Assembly: GCA_002409145.1 (NCBI GenBank)
Contig: DHUL01000093.1
Span: 16,160 to 55,036 of the forward strand
DNA: 38,877 bases
Direction of reading: 5' to 3'
Source: Bacteroidales bacterium UBA5235
GTDB lineage: Bacteria; Bacteroidota; Bacteroidia; Bacteroidales; VadinHA17
Numbering within the stretch: the first letter of the stretch is position 1; each line of letters opens with the position of its first letter. The notes below the pieces were generated by a model, which saw only the letters and a list, made by a program, of their open reading frames with translations, was not told where the DNA came from and ran no database searches. This document shows, one piece after another, positions 8,905 to 17,700 of the stretch. The position numbers and the translations under genes are program-made.

Positions 8905-9984
8905 ATGAGTATAGAACTACGTAAAGACTATGCATACTCCCTGCTTGTACCCACAAGCATGGGCGTGCGCATCACCCCGGCAAAACATCAGCCGGTCCAC
9001 TCGAGTGACACCTTCTTCATGCAGGCCACCAGCGCTGAGACGAATGTTGCAAGCATTGCCAGTTATCTCGGGCTGCCGGTGAAGGTCCTGACAACTTTTG
9101 TGAAAGGCAGTCCCATTGCGCAATTCATAAAAAACAACCTCTCAAGCCGTCATATGGCATATGAGGGGAAGGAGGTTGCGCAGGGCGATCCGTGGGGCTA
9201 CCGTCACCAGTTTAATATTGCGGATATGGGGTTCGGCTCCCGGGGCCCGCGCGTGCACAACGACCGTGCCGGAGAGGTGGGACGCACACTCAATGTGAAT
9301 GATTTCGACCTCGACCGCATCTTCAGGAAGGAGGGTGTGCAGGTAGTACATCTCTCCGGGCTGATAGCGGCATTGTCACAAGAGACCAGCACCTTCTGCC
9401 TTGAGATTGCACGCGAAGCAAAGAAGCATGGCACACGCATCTCATTTGACCTCAACTACCGCGCATCCTTCTGGAAGGGAAGAGAGAAGGAACTCTCCGG
9501 AGTATTCCGTGAGATAGCCTCTGTAGCCGACATCCTCGTTGGTAACGAGGAGGATTTCCAGCTATGTCTGGGAATAGAAGGACCCGAAGCTGGAGGGAAG
9601 GACATTGGCTCCAAGATGGAAAGCTTCAAGGGGATGATAGACCGTGTCAGAAAAGAGTACCCGGGAGCATCGGTCTTTGCCACTACCCTGCGCCAGGTGC
9701 TGAGCGTTGATTCCCATCTCTGGGGTGCCATCATGTGGGAAGGAGGTAACTGGCATGTCATTGAACCCCGCGAGATACACATCCTTGACCGTATCGGCGG
9801 TGGCGACGGCTTCGTAGGAGGTCTGCTCTACGGCATCCTGAAGGGATGGGAGCCGGCAAGATGGATTGAGTTCGGATGGGCCAGCGGCGCCCTGGCAACT
9901 ACCTTCCTTACTGATTATGCCCAGCCTGCCGACGAGGAGATGGTCTGGAGCGTCTTCGAGGGAAATGCAAGAGTCAAACGCTGA
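8905..9984 (+). CDS. kdgK: PfkB family sugar kinase, probably 2-keto-3-deoxygluconate (KDG) kinase
   Basis: 359 residues, cytoplasmic. PfkB landmarks: SAETNVASIASYLG in the substrate-binding region, SFDLNYRASFW (typical of KDG kinases), NEEDF, and the C-terminal signature DRIGGGDGFVGGLLYG, whose Asp301 is the catalytic base. KDG kinase makes KDPG from KDG, an intermediate of pectin and hexuronate breakdown. The usual partner, KDPG aldolase, is not adjacent, so assignment within the PfkB family rests on motif resemblance only. The gene stands alone between the doxX-like gene and a strong bidirectional terminator. Confidence 0.78.
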   Translation: MSIELRKDYAYSLLVPTSMGVRITPAKHQPVHSSDTFFMQATSAETNVASIASYLGLPVKVLTTFVKGSPIAQFIKNNLSSRHMAYEGKEVAQGDPWGYRHQFNIADMGFGSRGPRVHNDRAGEVGRTLNVNDFDLDRIFRKEGVQVVHLSGLIAALSQETSTFCLEIAREAKKHGTRISFDLNYRASFWKGREKELSGVFREIASVADILVGNEEDFQLCLGIEGPEAGGKDIGSKMESFKGMIDRVRKEYPGASVFATTLRQVLSVDSHLWGAIMWEGGNWHVIEPREIHILDRIGGGDGFVGGLLYGILKGWEPARWIEFGWASGALATTFLTDYAQPADEEMVWSVFEGNARVKR

Positions 9985-10000
9985 TCTGTTTAAAAATACA

Positions 10001-10046
10001 GTCCCCGCATCCTGCATGATCTGCCGGATACGGGGACTTTTCTTTT
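10001..10046. terminator. Bidirectional rho-independent terminator
   Basis: GTCCCCG (10001-10007) pairs with CGGGGAC (10031-10037). After one C-A mismatch, ATCC pairs with GGAT around a 13-base loop. A T-rich tail (TTTTCTTTT) follows on the plus strand; on the minus strand the stem is followed by TGTATTTTTA. It can therefore end both the kinase transcript and the convergent transcript of the two small exported proteins. Confidence 0.85.
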
Positions 10047-10068
10047 CTCAGGATTAACCTTTAGTCAA

Positions 10069-10785
10069 TCAAAGTTCGACGGGAATACTTTTACCCTTCT
10101 TTATCTTTTCCTCCAGGTCATTGACTGCTTTTTCTGCAGCATCTATCTTCTCCTTTTTCTGCTGATATTCATCATCCTTTACCTTGCCTGAGGCTTTTTG
10201 TTTTTCCAGTTCTTCGCGGGCAACCCTGATTTTCTCCCTGGCCTGAACTGACTTCTGTTCGCTGTCCTCTACCTTCTTATCAAGTTCGGTTTTTTTCTCC
10301 TGGTGTTTCATGCGTGCCTCCTCGGCCCTTGCCTGGCCGAAGTCACGGCCCTCAAGCCCTTCCTTGTTCTTGCCGAAGGCATTACCCTTGCCCTTTCCGG
10401 CCTCTTTATCCTTCTTCTCTCCGGGACCCTTGCCTGCTTCCTGGGTCATTTCTGCCTTACCACCTTCATTTTCCAGGTCTTCTGCGGATTCACCAACTTT
10501 CTCAGCTTCGTTTTCTGCAGCTTCCGTGGCATTTTCAGCTTCTTTTTCTACTGCCTCAGTGACTTTTTCTCCTTCCTTTTCTGTAGCCTGGGCGGCTTTC
10601 TCCTGTTCCTTCTGCAGGTCCTCTCCGGCCTCCTTCACCTTCTCCTTGCCTTTTTGTTTGGCCTGGTTTATCTCTTTGCCGGTCTTGCCACGTTCACCCT
10701 GCTGTTGTGCAAGTGCCTCACCTCCGCTGACAAGGAGTGCGATTATTATCAAGGCTGCCGGAAATATGGAAAATATCTTTTTCAT
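10069..10785 (-). CDS. Exported Glu/Lys-rich helical protein with LEA-like 11-residue repeats
   Basis: 238 residues from the MKK start at 10785; an upstream in-frame ATG at 10815 would overlap the preceding gene and spoil the signal peptide. The signal peptide core is FPAALIIIALLVSGGEALA. The mature protein is extremely rich in E, K, A and Q. Residues 48-58 and 62-105 form five 11-residue units, for example EKVTEAVEKEA, ENATEAAENEA and EKVGESAEDLE, the hendecad pattern of group-3 LEA and other long helical proteins. A Gly/Lys-rich linker (about 120-150) is followed by a second helical region (about 155-230). The function is unknown; a periplasmic protective or spacer role is an inference. It lies just downstream of a small helical lipoprotein gene and ends at the bidirectional terminator. 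Confidence 0.8.
   Translation of the reverse strand: MKKIFSIFPAALIIIALLVSGGEALAQQQGERGKTGKEINQAKQKGKEKVKEAGEDLQKEQEKAAQATEKEGEKVTEAVEKEAENATEAAENEAEKVGESAEDLENEGGKAEMTQEAGKGPGEKKDKEAGKGKGNAFGKNKEGLEGRDFGQARAEEARMKHQEKKTELDKKVEDSEQKSVQAREKIRVAREELEKQKASGKVKDDEYQQKKEKIDAAEKAVNDLEEKIKKGKSIPVEL
10471..10644 (-). repeat. Hendecad (11-residue) repeats inside the helical exported protein
   Basis: Five 11-codon units: EKVKEAGEDLQ, a three-residue spacer, then EKAAQATEKEG, EKVTEAVEKEA, ENATEAAENEA and EKVGESAEDLE. Four of them are directly abutting. Confidence 0.75.
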
Positions 10786-10804
10786 GATTTTCAAATATTT
10801 AATA

Positions 10805-11005
10805 TTAGAGTTCATTAATCAGTGTATCAAGCTTCATTTCTGCCTCTTCGATCTCAGTAATTGTGCTGTCAATCTGCGTTGAAACGGTCTCGAGCTGTTC
10901 AATTTCTGCAGCTCTGGCTTTCTCGGCTTCTTTTGCCGCCTTACCGGCGCAGCCTGCCATCACCAGGGCCAGGACTGCGGATACAAAAATCATTTTTTTC
11001 ATCAT
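10805..11005 (-). CDS. Small helical lipoprotein
   Basis: 66 residues. Lipoprotein signal VLALVMAGC (Cys19 from the first Met), then a short all-helical Ala/Glu/Lys-rich tail (KAAKEAEKARAAEIEQLETV and on) with heptad-like spacing of hydrophobic residues. This resembles Lpp-like or small coiled-coil envelope lipoproteins, but no family was recognised. It lies 19 bases upstream of the start chosen for the LEA-like protein, in the same orientation, so the pair probably forms one operon. Two adjacent Met codons could start it; both give the same mature product. Confidence 0.75.
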   Translation of the reverse strand: MMKKMIFVSAVLALVMAGCAGKAAKEAEKARAAEIEQLETVSTQIDSTITEIEEAEMKLDTLINEL

Positions 11006-11305
11006 GTTACAGTTTAGGTTTATAATGCTACAAATTTAATAAGTGTTATTAAATATTGGTTTTGTCAGTCTGAATTACGGAATATCATCACCCGGATGAG
11101 GTTCAGGGGTAAATCTTTAATATGGGCTAAATGAAGCCCTCGCAGCAGTTCAGCCATGAAGGATGGAATATATTAAGAATTAATATTGGATGCATTATGT
11201 ATGACCGGTTACTACAATTGGTCCGGGCGAAAATGAACGGCTGACAGTAATTTTTAATCTGCACTGGTCTGACAGCGGCCTATCCTATAGTATCCTAAGA
11301 ATGAA
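11006..11305. other. Intergenic region between the serine dehydratase 3' end and the small lipoprotein
   Basis: 300 bases, AT-rich near the lipoprotein gene. Apart from the -7-like box at 11031-11038, I see no gene, no clear terminator for the dehydratase, and no RNA gene. Confidence 0.5.
11031..11038 (-). promoter_or_regulatory. Candidate -7 box for the small lipoprotein and LEA-like protein operon
   Basis: Read on the minus strand this is TAAATTTG, an exact match to TAnnTTTG, 25 bases upstream of the lipoprotein start. A convincing -33 TTTG is not seen. Confidence 0.38.
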
Positions 11306-12517
11306 TCATTCGTCAACGTGCAGGTCGGCACTGAAGAAGGCGAGGCCTCCTGCGGCAGTCTCTTTGTAGAGGCTGGGCAGATCCTTCCCGGTTTGTTTCA
11401 TGGTCTGTACCACCTTGTCGAAGCTGACCATATGGCGTCCGTCAGAGAGCATGGCGAAGGTGTTGTGTGCCAGTGCCCTGGATGCAGCAAAGACGTTACG
11501 CTCGATGCAGGGGATCTGTACGAGCCCGGCGATCGGATCGCAGGTAAGTCCCAGGTGATGTTCTATCCCCATTTCTGCGGAGTATTCTATCTGGTAGTTG
11601 GTGCCTCCGTAAAGCTGTGTGAGGGCTCCTGAAGCCATGGCGCAGGCAGTTCCTATCTCCCCCTGGCAGCCAACCTCGGCTCCGGAGATGGATGCGTTTC
11701 GTTTTACGAGTGTACCTATCAGCCCGGCAGTTGCCAGTGCTTTGATTATGTCACTGTTAGTGTGTCTGTTGAACTGCTTTGAGTATTTCAGTACCGCCGG
11801 GAGCACCCCGCATGATCCGCAGGTAGGGGCAGTTGCGATGACTCCCCCGCAGGCATTCTCCTCGCTCACCGCCAGCGCAAAGGCATAAAGTGTGGCACGG
11901 GTACGGAATATATCCCTGAATTGCTGTGCCTTGCGCATGTAGGAGTTTGCCTTGCGCTGAAGGTTAAGCCCGCCCGGGATGACTCCTTCGGTCGCCAGTC
12001 CCCTCTTTATGGCTGCCTCCATAATGCTCCAAATCTCTCCAAGATAATCAAGGATCTCATTCCCCTCTATCTCAACAACATACTGCCACAGTGTTATTCC
12101 TTTCCTGCTGCAATAATCGAGTATATCGTTCATGCTTTCATGAGGATATATGTCACCTGTTTCGCGCTTTCCGCTGTCATCAGTCACAGCGCCTCCGCCC
12201 GTGCTGTATGCCATCCATTCAGACATCAGAAGACCGCTGCTGTCAAAGGCCTCGAACTTCATGGCATTGGCATGCCGGGGCTGAATTATCTCCGGATGCC
12301 ACTCAATTGTCAGTTTTCGCGTTCCGAAGGTCTTTTCCAGGGCTGCATCGGTACGGTGTCCCTTACCCGTGGCGGCAAGGCTGCCGTAAAGCGAAACTCT
12401 GTAAGCAGCGGCACCTTTGTTCTGTGCGATAAAACTTTGAGCGGCCCTTGCCGGACCAATGGTGTGGCTTGCTGACGGACCACGCCCGACGCGATAAAGG
12501 TTCCTGATAGTTTCCAT
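11306..12517 (-). CDS. sdaA: L-serine dehydratase (L-serine ammonia-lyase), single-chain iron-sulfur type
   Basis: 403 residues. It converts L-serine to pyruvate and ammonia in the cytoplasm. The N-terminus carries the beta-domain signature GPSASHTIGPARAAQ. The alpha domain has ACGGVIATAPTCGSCGVLPA, GCQGEIGTACAMASGA, and GLTCDPIAGLVQIPCIERN. The cysteines in TACAM, TCDP and IPC correspond to those that hold the oxygen-sensitive [4Fe-4S] cluster in this family. The length is close to the usual single-chain form. It appears to be transcribed alone. An oxygen-labile serine dehydratase fits an anaerobic or microaerophilic host, but this is not proof. Confidence 0.95.
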   Translation of the reverse strand: METIRNLYRVGRGPSASHTIGPARAAQSFIAQNKGAAAYRVSLYGSLAATGKGHRTDAALEKTFGTRKLTIEWHPEIIQPRHANAMKFEAFDSSGLLMSEWMAYSTGGGAVTDDSGKRETGDIYPHESMNDILDYCSRKGITLWQYVVEIEGNEILDYLGEIWSIMEAAIKRGLATEGVIPGGLNLQRKANSYMRKAQQFRDIFRTRATLYAFALAVSEENACGGVIATAPTCGSCGVLPAVLKYSKQFNRHTNSDIIKALATAGLIGTLVKRNASISGAEVGCQGEIGTACAMASGALTQLYGGTNYQIEYSAEMGIEHHLGLTCDPIAGLVQIPCIERNVFAASRALAHNTFAMLSDGRHMVSFDKVVQTMKQTGKDLPSLYKETAAGGLAFFSADLHVDE

Positions 12518-12556
12518 GATGATTCCGAAGAGTTGGTAATACTCCTATTGAAGCCA

Positions 12557-12564
12557 CAAATGTA
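12557..12564 (-). promoter_or_regulatory. Candidate -7 box for the serine dehydratase gene
   Basis: On the minus strand the sequence is TACATTTG, an exact TAnnTTTG match, 39 bases before the start codon. No clear -33 element at the expected distance. Confidence 0.38.
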
Positions 12565-12841
12565 AGAACAAAATCGGAAACCGTTCTCCGCTGTCAGTAT
12601 AACCCTCCTCCGGGAGAGACCTGCAGGTCAGTGATTACCATGATGTATTCATTTTTGCCGACAGGTGACCCGGTGTCAGTACCTCTGGTACGGCAGACCC
12701 GATCTGCCGGAGCGGAAGGTATCCCACGCACAGTACAAGCTTTCGCGTCAGCTCCTGTTTCGTGTAGCTGACAGCCAGAATAAACCCTGATGCAGGCCAG
12801 GGCAGCCAGTTATCAGACCTGAGAAAACTTACACGGTTTAC
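12565..12841. other. Gap between serine dehydratase promoter region and the PUL terminator
   Basis: No supported gene. One minus-strand frame stays open for about 70 codons without a usable start and without recognisable homology, so it is not called. No repeats or RNA genes were seen. Confidence 0.45.
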
Positions 12842-12880
12842 AAAAAAAGAGAGAGGGTGTCAATGATAACACCCTCTCTC
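12842..12880 (-). terminator. Strong rho-independent terminator of the susC-susD operon
   Basis: GAGAGAGGGTGT (12849-12860) and ACACCCTCTCTC (12869-12880) form a perfect 12-bp stem with an 8-base loop. On the minus strand the stem is followed by seven T (12848-12842). It lies downstream of SusD and of the SusD remnant. Confidence 0.9.
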
Positions 12881-12901
12881 AAACCAAACCTCACTTACTG
12901 T

Positions 12902-13012
12902 TTAGAAATCCGGATTTCTGTCAATTTCAGCCAGCTGGCAGGGAAATATTAGTGGTTGATACCCCTTCCGGCCTGGTTTGAATTTAACATAATCTGAACC
13001 CTTCTTCCAGTG
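12902..13012 (-). pseudogene. Remnant of a second SusD-like C-terminus
   Basis: Directly after the intact susD stop, in another reading frame, the minus strand encodes 36 residues ending in TAA: HWKKGSDYVKFKPGRKGYQ followed by PLIFPCQLAEIDRNPDF. This has the layout of SusD/RagB C-termini (a W-K/R-x-G element, then a hydrophobic PIP-x-xE-I-D-x-NP-x motif). It is clearly different in sequence from the end of the neighbouring SusD (YPYAVTSINPNLVQNPGY). There is no start codon and no upstream body. The best reading is that a second susD once followed or was partly replaced by the present one, leaving its 3' tail before the shared terminator. Resemblance was judged by eye. Confidence 0.65.
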
Positions 13013-13031
13013 CAAAAGATTTTGTAGTTTA

Positions 13032-14738
13032 TTAATATCCCGGATTTTGAACCAGGTTAGGATTAATCGAGGTCACAGCGTATGGGTATGGGAACCATTC
13101 ATTCTTATTTGCCTTAAAGCCATGTTCCAGATTTGCGTCTTTGTTGGGCTCCGAATAAGTGAGATATCCTCTATGGGCAGCCTCGTCAAGAGTAAAAAAG
13201 GCATCTTTAAGCGAAGGAATATTTTCTCCTGCATTCACCACATTATCAAATTCACCCCAACGTTTCATATCAATCCATCGTTCACGTTCGCACCACAGCT
13301 CAAAGTTTCTTTCTTTCTTAACGGCATCGAGTGTAAGAGTAGTACTTACGTTAGCGGATGGTATGCCTGCACGCAATTGAACCTCTCTGAGAGCAGCAAG
13401 ACCGGCACCATCACCATCAGTAGTATTAGCACAAGCCTCAGCATACAGAAGAAGGACATTAGCGTATCTTTCAATAATGAAGTTGTTAAACCGGTAGCTA
13501 TTAGTCTGCAGAATGTCTGCCTTTGTTGCGATATGCTTTTTCTGAAGGTATAAGCTCTGCCCGTAAAGGCCACCAAGATCAGTGATTCCTCTTTTGGGGT
13601 CAGCCATCTTCTGTGCTACAGTAGCACTGTCTGGTTTTCCCTTATCGCTTGGCCATTCAATTTCGGTAAGAAATTCATTAAAAGATAACATAGTGCCTTT
13701 ACGGCGGTATGAATCTCCATCATGTGCGATGAACTCTTCGGCGAAATCTTCCTGAATAGCCAAACCGCCCCAGCCCCCTACAGCCTGATAGACTGGTTTA
13801 GCTGCCAATTTGTCGGATCTCCATCCCCAGATATTCGCTTCCATCCAGGTAGAGCGCTGGATTTTTCCACTCCAGGTACCGATTGATGCATTCTGCATGA
13901 TATTCGACTCAAATATTTTCTCTGAGGAACCGTCACCTTCAATATGGAAAAGACTTGCCCATTCAGTACCGGGAACGAGGGCATATTTGCCTGAATTAAT
14001 TATATTTCTAAGAGGTGTTTTTGCTGTCTCATACTCACCCAGATACATAAGAGCCTTTCCCTGAACTGTCCAGGCAAAACCCTTGGTAACTCTTACAGCG
14101 CCATCTTTATCTGCTGTGCTTTGACGTTCATCAAGATATGGAACAGCTTCTGCACACTCATCTGCACACCACTGAAGAAGAGCATCATGCCCGCCTTCAA
14201 AGTTTGCCGGTTTTTCATCCGCCTTAAGGACGTGGTCAACAAGTGGAGGGTTACCCCAGGCCATTGCAAGCATCATATAACACCATGCACGAATCACTTT
14301 TGCTTCAGCAATACAACGGTCTTTTACAGGGCTTACGCCATAGGTAAAATTATCGGTAATAAGGTTACAGCGATAGATAACCCAGTAGAAATGACTATAC
14401 GCGAGTGAAACAACCGGGCTTTGTGAATCAAAGCGGAACTCATCCATGGCTCCAACCATATCATTGTCCCCATAAAAGTTTCCTGCTGCAAGGACATTGT
14501 CAGCGGGGTAGTTTAAAAGAATATTTAAAGGAACGTAGATATTTGCACCAGCAGAACTGGCGATATTTTGGGCAAAATGAGCATATACAGCTACAAGTGC
14601 AGATTCGGCATCTGCATCAGTAATGTAAAACTCATCAAGATTGATAACACCCTTCTGTGGAATATTGAGTCTATCCTCACTACATGCAGCGAATAACACC
14701 ACTAATAGTAAGGTTATTAAATATTTATTCTTTTTCAT
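13032..14738 (-). CDS. SusD/RagB family glycan-binding lipoprotein
   Basis: 568 residues. Lipoprotein signal LLVVLFAACSED (Cys19). The N-terminus has the SusD pattern LNIPQKGVINLDEFY and ESALVAVYAHF, with TPR-like helices. The C-terminal region includes NFIIERYANVLLLYAEA, CERERWIDMKRWGEF and the typical end NPNLVQNPGY. SusD proteins sit on the outer surface over the mouth of a SusC transporter and bind oligosaccharides. The start lies 17 bases after the susC stop, the usual order for this pair. It ends just before a SusD remnant and a strong terminator. The glycan is not predictable from the protein itself; the linked enzymes suggest an arabinose-containing polymer. Confidence 0.95.
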   Translation of the reverse strand: MKKNKYLITLLLVVLFAACSEDRLNIPQKGVINLDEFYITDADAESALVAVYAHFAQNIASSAGANIYVPLNILLNYPADNVLAAGNFYGDNDMVGAMDEFRFDSQSPVVSLAYSHFYWVIYRCNLITDNFTYGVSPVKDRCIAEAKVIRAWCYMMLAMAWGNPPLVDHVLKADEKPANFEGGHDALLQWCADECAEAVPYLDERQSTADKDGAVRVTKGFAWTVQGKALMYLGEYETAKTPLRNIINSGKYALVPGTEWASLFHIEGDGSSEKIFESNIMQNASIGTWSGKIQRSTWMEANIWGWRSDKLAAKPVYQAVGGWGGLAIQEDFAEEFIAHDGDSYRRKGTMLSFNEFLTEIEWPSDKGKPDSATVAQKMADPKRGITDLGGLYGQSLYLQKKHIATKADILQTNSYRFNNFIIERYANVLLLYAEACANTTDGDGAGLAALREVQLRAGIPSANVSTTLTLDAVKKERNFELWCERERWIDMKRWGEFDNVVNAGENIPSLKDAFFTLDEAAHRGYLTYSEPNKDANLEHGFKANKNEWFPYPYAVTSINPNLVQNPGY

Positions 14739-14755
14739 ATTGTTTAAGAATTAAA

Positions 14756-17700
14756 TTAGAATGTAACATTTAAACCGAAAATAACCTTCTTTGATTGAGG
14801 ATATGTCCCGTTATCATAGCCATTAGATGAAGCGCCGTTGTTGGAAGAAGTAGCAGTTTCAGGATCAGCTCCGGGGTACTTTGTAATGGTAAAGTAGTCA
14901 TCCAGTGAAACATAGCATCTAAGCCTGTCGACGAGTATCTTTTTGGTAACTGCAGCAGGAACTGTGTAACCCAACTGTATCTGTTTGACTTTGAAGTATG
15001 CTCCGTTGAACATGGCAGCTGAAGAGCTCCAGAAGTTCCAGTCGCTTTTTACTTTTGCAGGATCAGGCATCGAGGCGCCGGTGTTTTCTGATGTCCAGGC
15101 GTTATCATAGTAATACCTGAGGGAGTTACGCAACGGGGTATCAGCACGATAAAATACAGTGAAGATTTCATTGCCACCTACACCGGAACCAAATACGTTC
15201 AGGTCAAATCCCTTATAACCGAGATTAATATTAATACCGTATGTGTAATCAGGAATTGCTTTTCCAAGATAGGTCATATCAGCATCACTTATTGCTCCGT
15301 CTCCATTCTTATCCCAGATTTTGGCTGCACCGGTTTCAGCGTCAACGCCATCATACCTGTAACCTCTGAAATACCAGATTGGGTAACCAACCTCGAATCC
15401 TGACTCTACCAGGTTGTTAGTGCCAGAAACACCACCTTTATTAGCAGTCAGGCGCGGTATGGTAGGATCGAGGTAAGTAACCTCATTGTGCAGAGTAAAG
15501 AAGTTTCCGTTGACAGAGTATGTGAAATCACCGATCCTGTCTTTCCAGCCAGCTTCAAATTCAAAACCGTTATTTTGAACGGAACCTGCGTTGGCAATTA
15601 TGGTAGCAACGCCAATTTCCGGAATAGGAGTGGTGTTGACGAGAAGGTCTTTGGTCCTCTTATCATAGTATCCCACATTAAAAGAGAGTCTGTCATTCAG
15701 GAATCTCATTTCAAGACCCAGGTCTAACTGTTCTGAGGTTTCCCATTTGAGTTTAGGGACAGGAAAGCCCCCAGGTGCAGAACCATAATCAGGAGCACCA
15801 TCCGTTACACCATACTGATACCATTGGCTGTTGTAAGAAATGGTTGTGTTCCATTGATAACCGCTAAGGACATTGATATTACCATTTTGCCCCCATGAAC
15901 CACGGAGTTTCAGGAAAGTGATAGGAATCACATCAGAGATGCTCTCAAAGAAGCTTTCGTTACTGATGGTCCAGCCGGCAGAGAGTGATGGGAAGTAGCC
16001 CCAGCGATTTTCTGGTGACAATTTAGAAGAGTCGAATGCATCGGCACGGAAATTAGCATTAATGTAGTATCTGTTGCCAAAAGAGTAACCAATACGTCCG
16101 AAATAGGACATCTCAGTCGATTTGCCGGGTAGATTACTCATAGTCTTAATTGTCTTTTCCTGTCCACCGACCACATTGCTTATTACATAATTGATATAGC
16201 GGAATTGCGGCAGGTAGCCTGACAGAATATTGGGTCCTGATGCACCAGCACTAATGTTATCATTATTATTTTCGGTGTAAGACATACCAGCCATCGCTGT
16301 GATGTTGTGCTTATCGATGGTAAGACTATAATTGGCGAAGTTTTCCCATTGATAATAGAAGCTGGTATTTACATTGGCAGAAAGGCTGTAATCCCATGAC
16401 GATGCCTGTGTTGTGGCATAATATGGAGTGCTGTAACTGTGAGAAGTGTTCTGCGCTACCCTGTAACCGAAACGCGAGGTAATCACAAGCCCTTTCAAAG
16501 GCTTCAGGTCTCCATAGACTACGCCACGAAGGCTGATCCCCTGATTTTGGCTGTCAACACGGTCTCTCTGGAGCAAAGGGTTACCGCTATCGTCTGGTTG
16601 CCACTTTGATGTAGCATAGTAGAGGCCGTTTGTAGGATCTTTGAGTATAGGTCTGCCATCATTATAAGCCTGCAACATGCCTGATGCAAATTCCGATGGG
16701 TCTGAATAGTAAACAGGAGTAAGAGGGTCGAGCGTCATACATGAGTTCAACACCGAACCATATTGTGACTGCTGTGTAACCGATTTGGTAGACCAATTCT
16801 CGATAGAGTTGTTAGTACCTATCTCTAACCATTTTTTAACATTGTAATCAGCATTAATCTGAGCGGTGAGGCGTTTGTAAACATCCCTGTCACCCTTTAC
16901 CATACCATCATTTTTCACATAGCCGACAGATGTGAAAAAACTTCCCTTATCATTTCCACCCTGGAAAGTAACAACATGCTGTGGGCTCCATGAAGGTGCG
17001 AATACTACGTCGAGCCAGTCGGTGTCGGTATCCTTATAATTATATTGCGTCAAAAGTGTAGGCATATCAAAGCCTGACATCTTCTTATATTCGATCCAAT
17101 CATCTGCTCCGAAGATTTCCGGTTTGTGTGCCAGGCTTTGCATTGTGTACTTAGCATCATAAGAAATGCTGGAAACGCCTTTAATACCGGATTTTGTAGT
17201 AATCAGAACGACACCGTTACCTGCCTGGGCACCGTAAATGGCAGCAGAAGCAGCATCCTTCAGAATCTCAATTGATTCAATCATGGAAGGGTCCAGATAC
17301 TGAATGTTATCAACCTTGAGACCATCTACAATGAGAAGAGGACTGATATTTCCAGAGTTTGAAGAGTAACCGCGTACACGGATGGTTGCACCTTGCCCTG
17401 GAGCACCGGAGTTGGTCAGAATCTGAACACCGGCAGCCTTACCCAGAAGAGCTGCAGCGGCATCAGTTGTCGACACATTTTTAAGGACATCTGACCTTAC
17501 TGATGCAACAGCTCCGGTAACATCGCTCTTTCTCACTGTGCCATAGCCAATAACAACTATCTCATCAAGAGCCTCTGTTGAGGCTTCCATTATAACATCA
17601 ATGACTGACCTGCCATCTACAGGCACAGCTACTTCAGTAAAGCCAACAAAAGAGAATACAAGTACAGCATTGGCTCCCGGTACTACAAGAGTATACCTGC

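Noticed and set aside
10303..10882. Long plus-strand frames opposite the LEA-like protein (170-190 codons)
   Set aside because: They are mirror images of the Glu/Lys/Ala-rich coding strand and read as Ser/Phe/Leu/Pro low complexity; the minus-strand gene has a signal peptide and ordered repeats.
12600..12841. Minus-strand open frame of about 70 codons between the PUL terminator and sdaA
   Set aside because: It has no plausible start codon, its product resembles nothing I recognise, and it lies beyond the terminator. An open stretch of this length occurs by chance at this GC content.
12904..12919. Perfect 16-base palindrome AGAAATCCGGATTTCT
   Set aside because: It falls in the last codons of the SusD remnant (RNPDF and stop), so the sequence is largely explained by former coding; no second copy was noticed.
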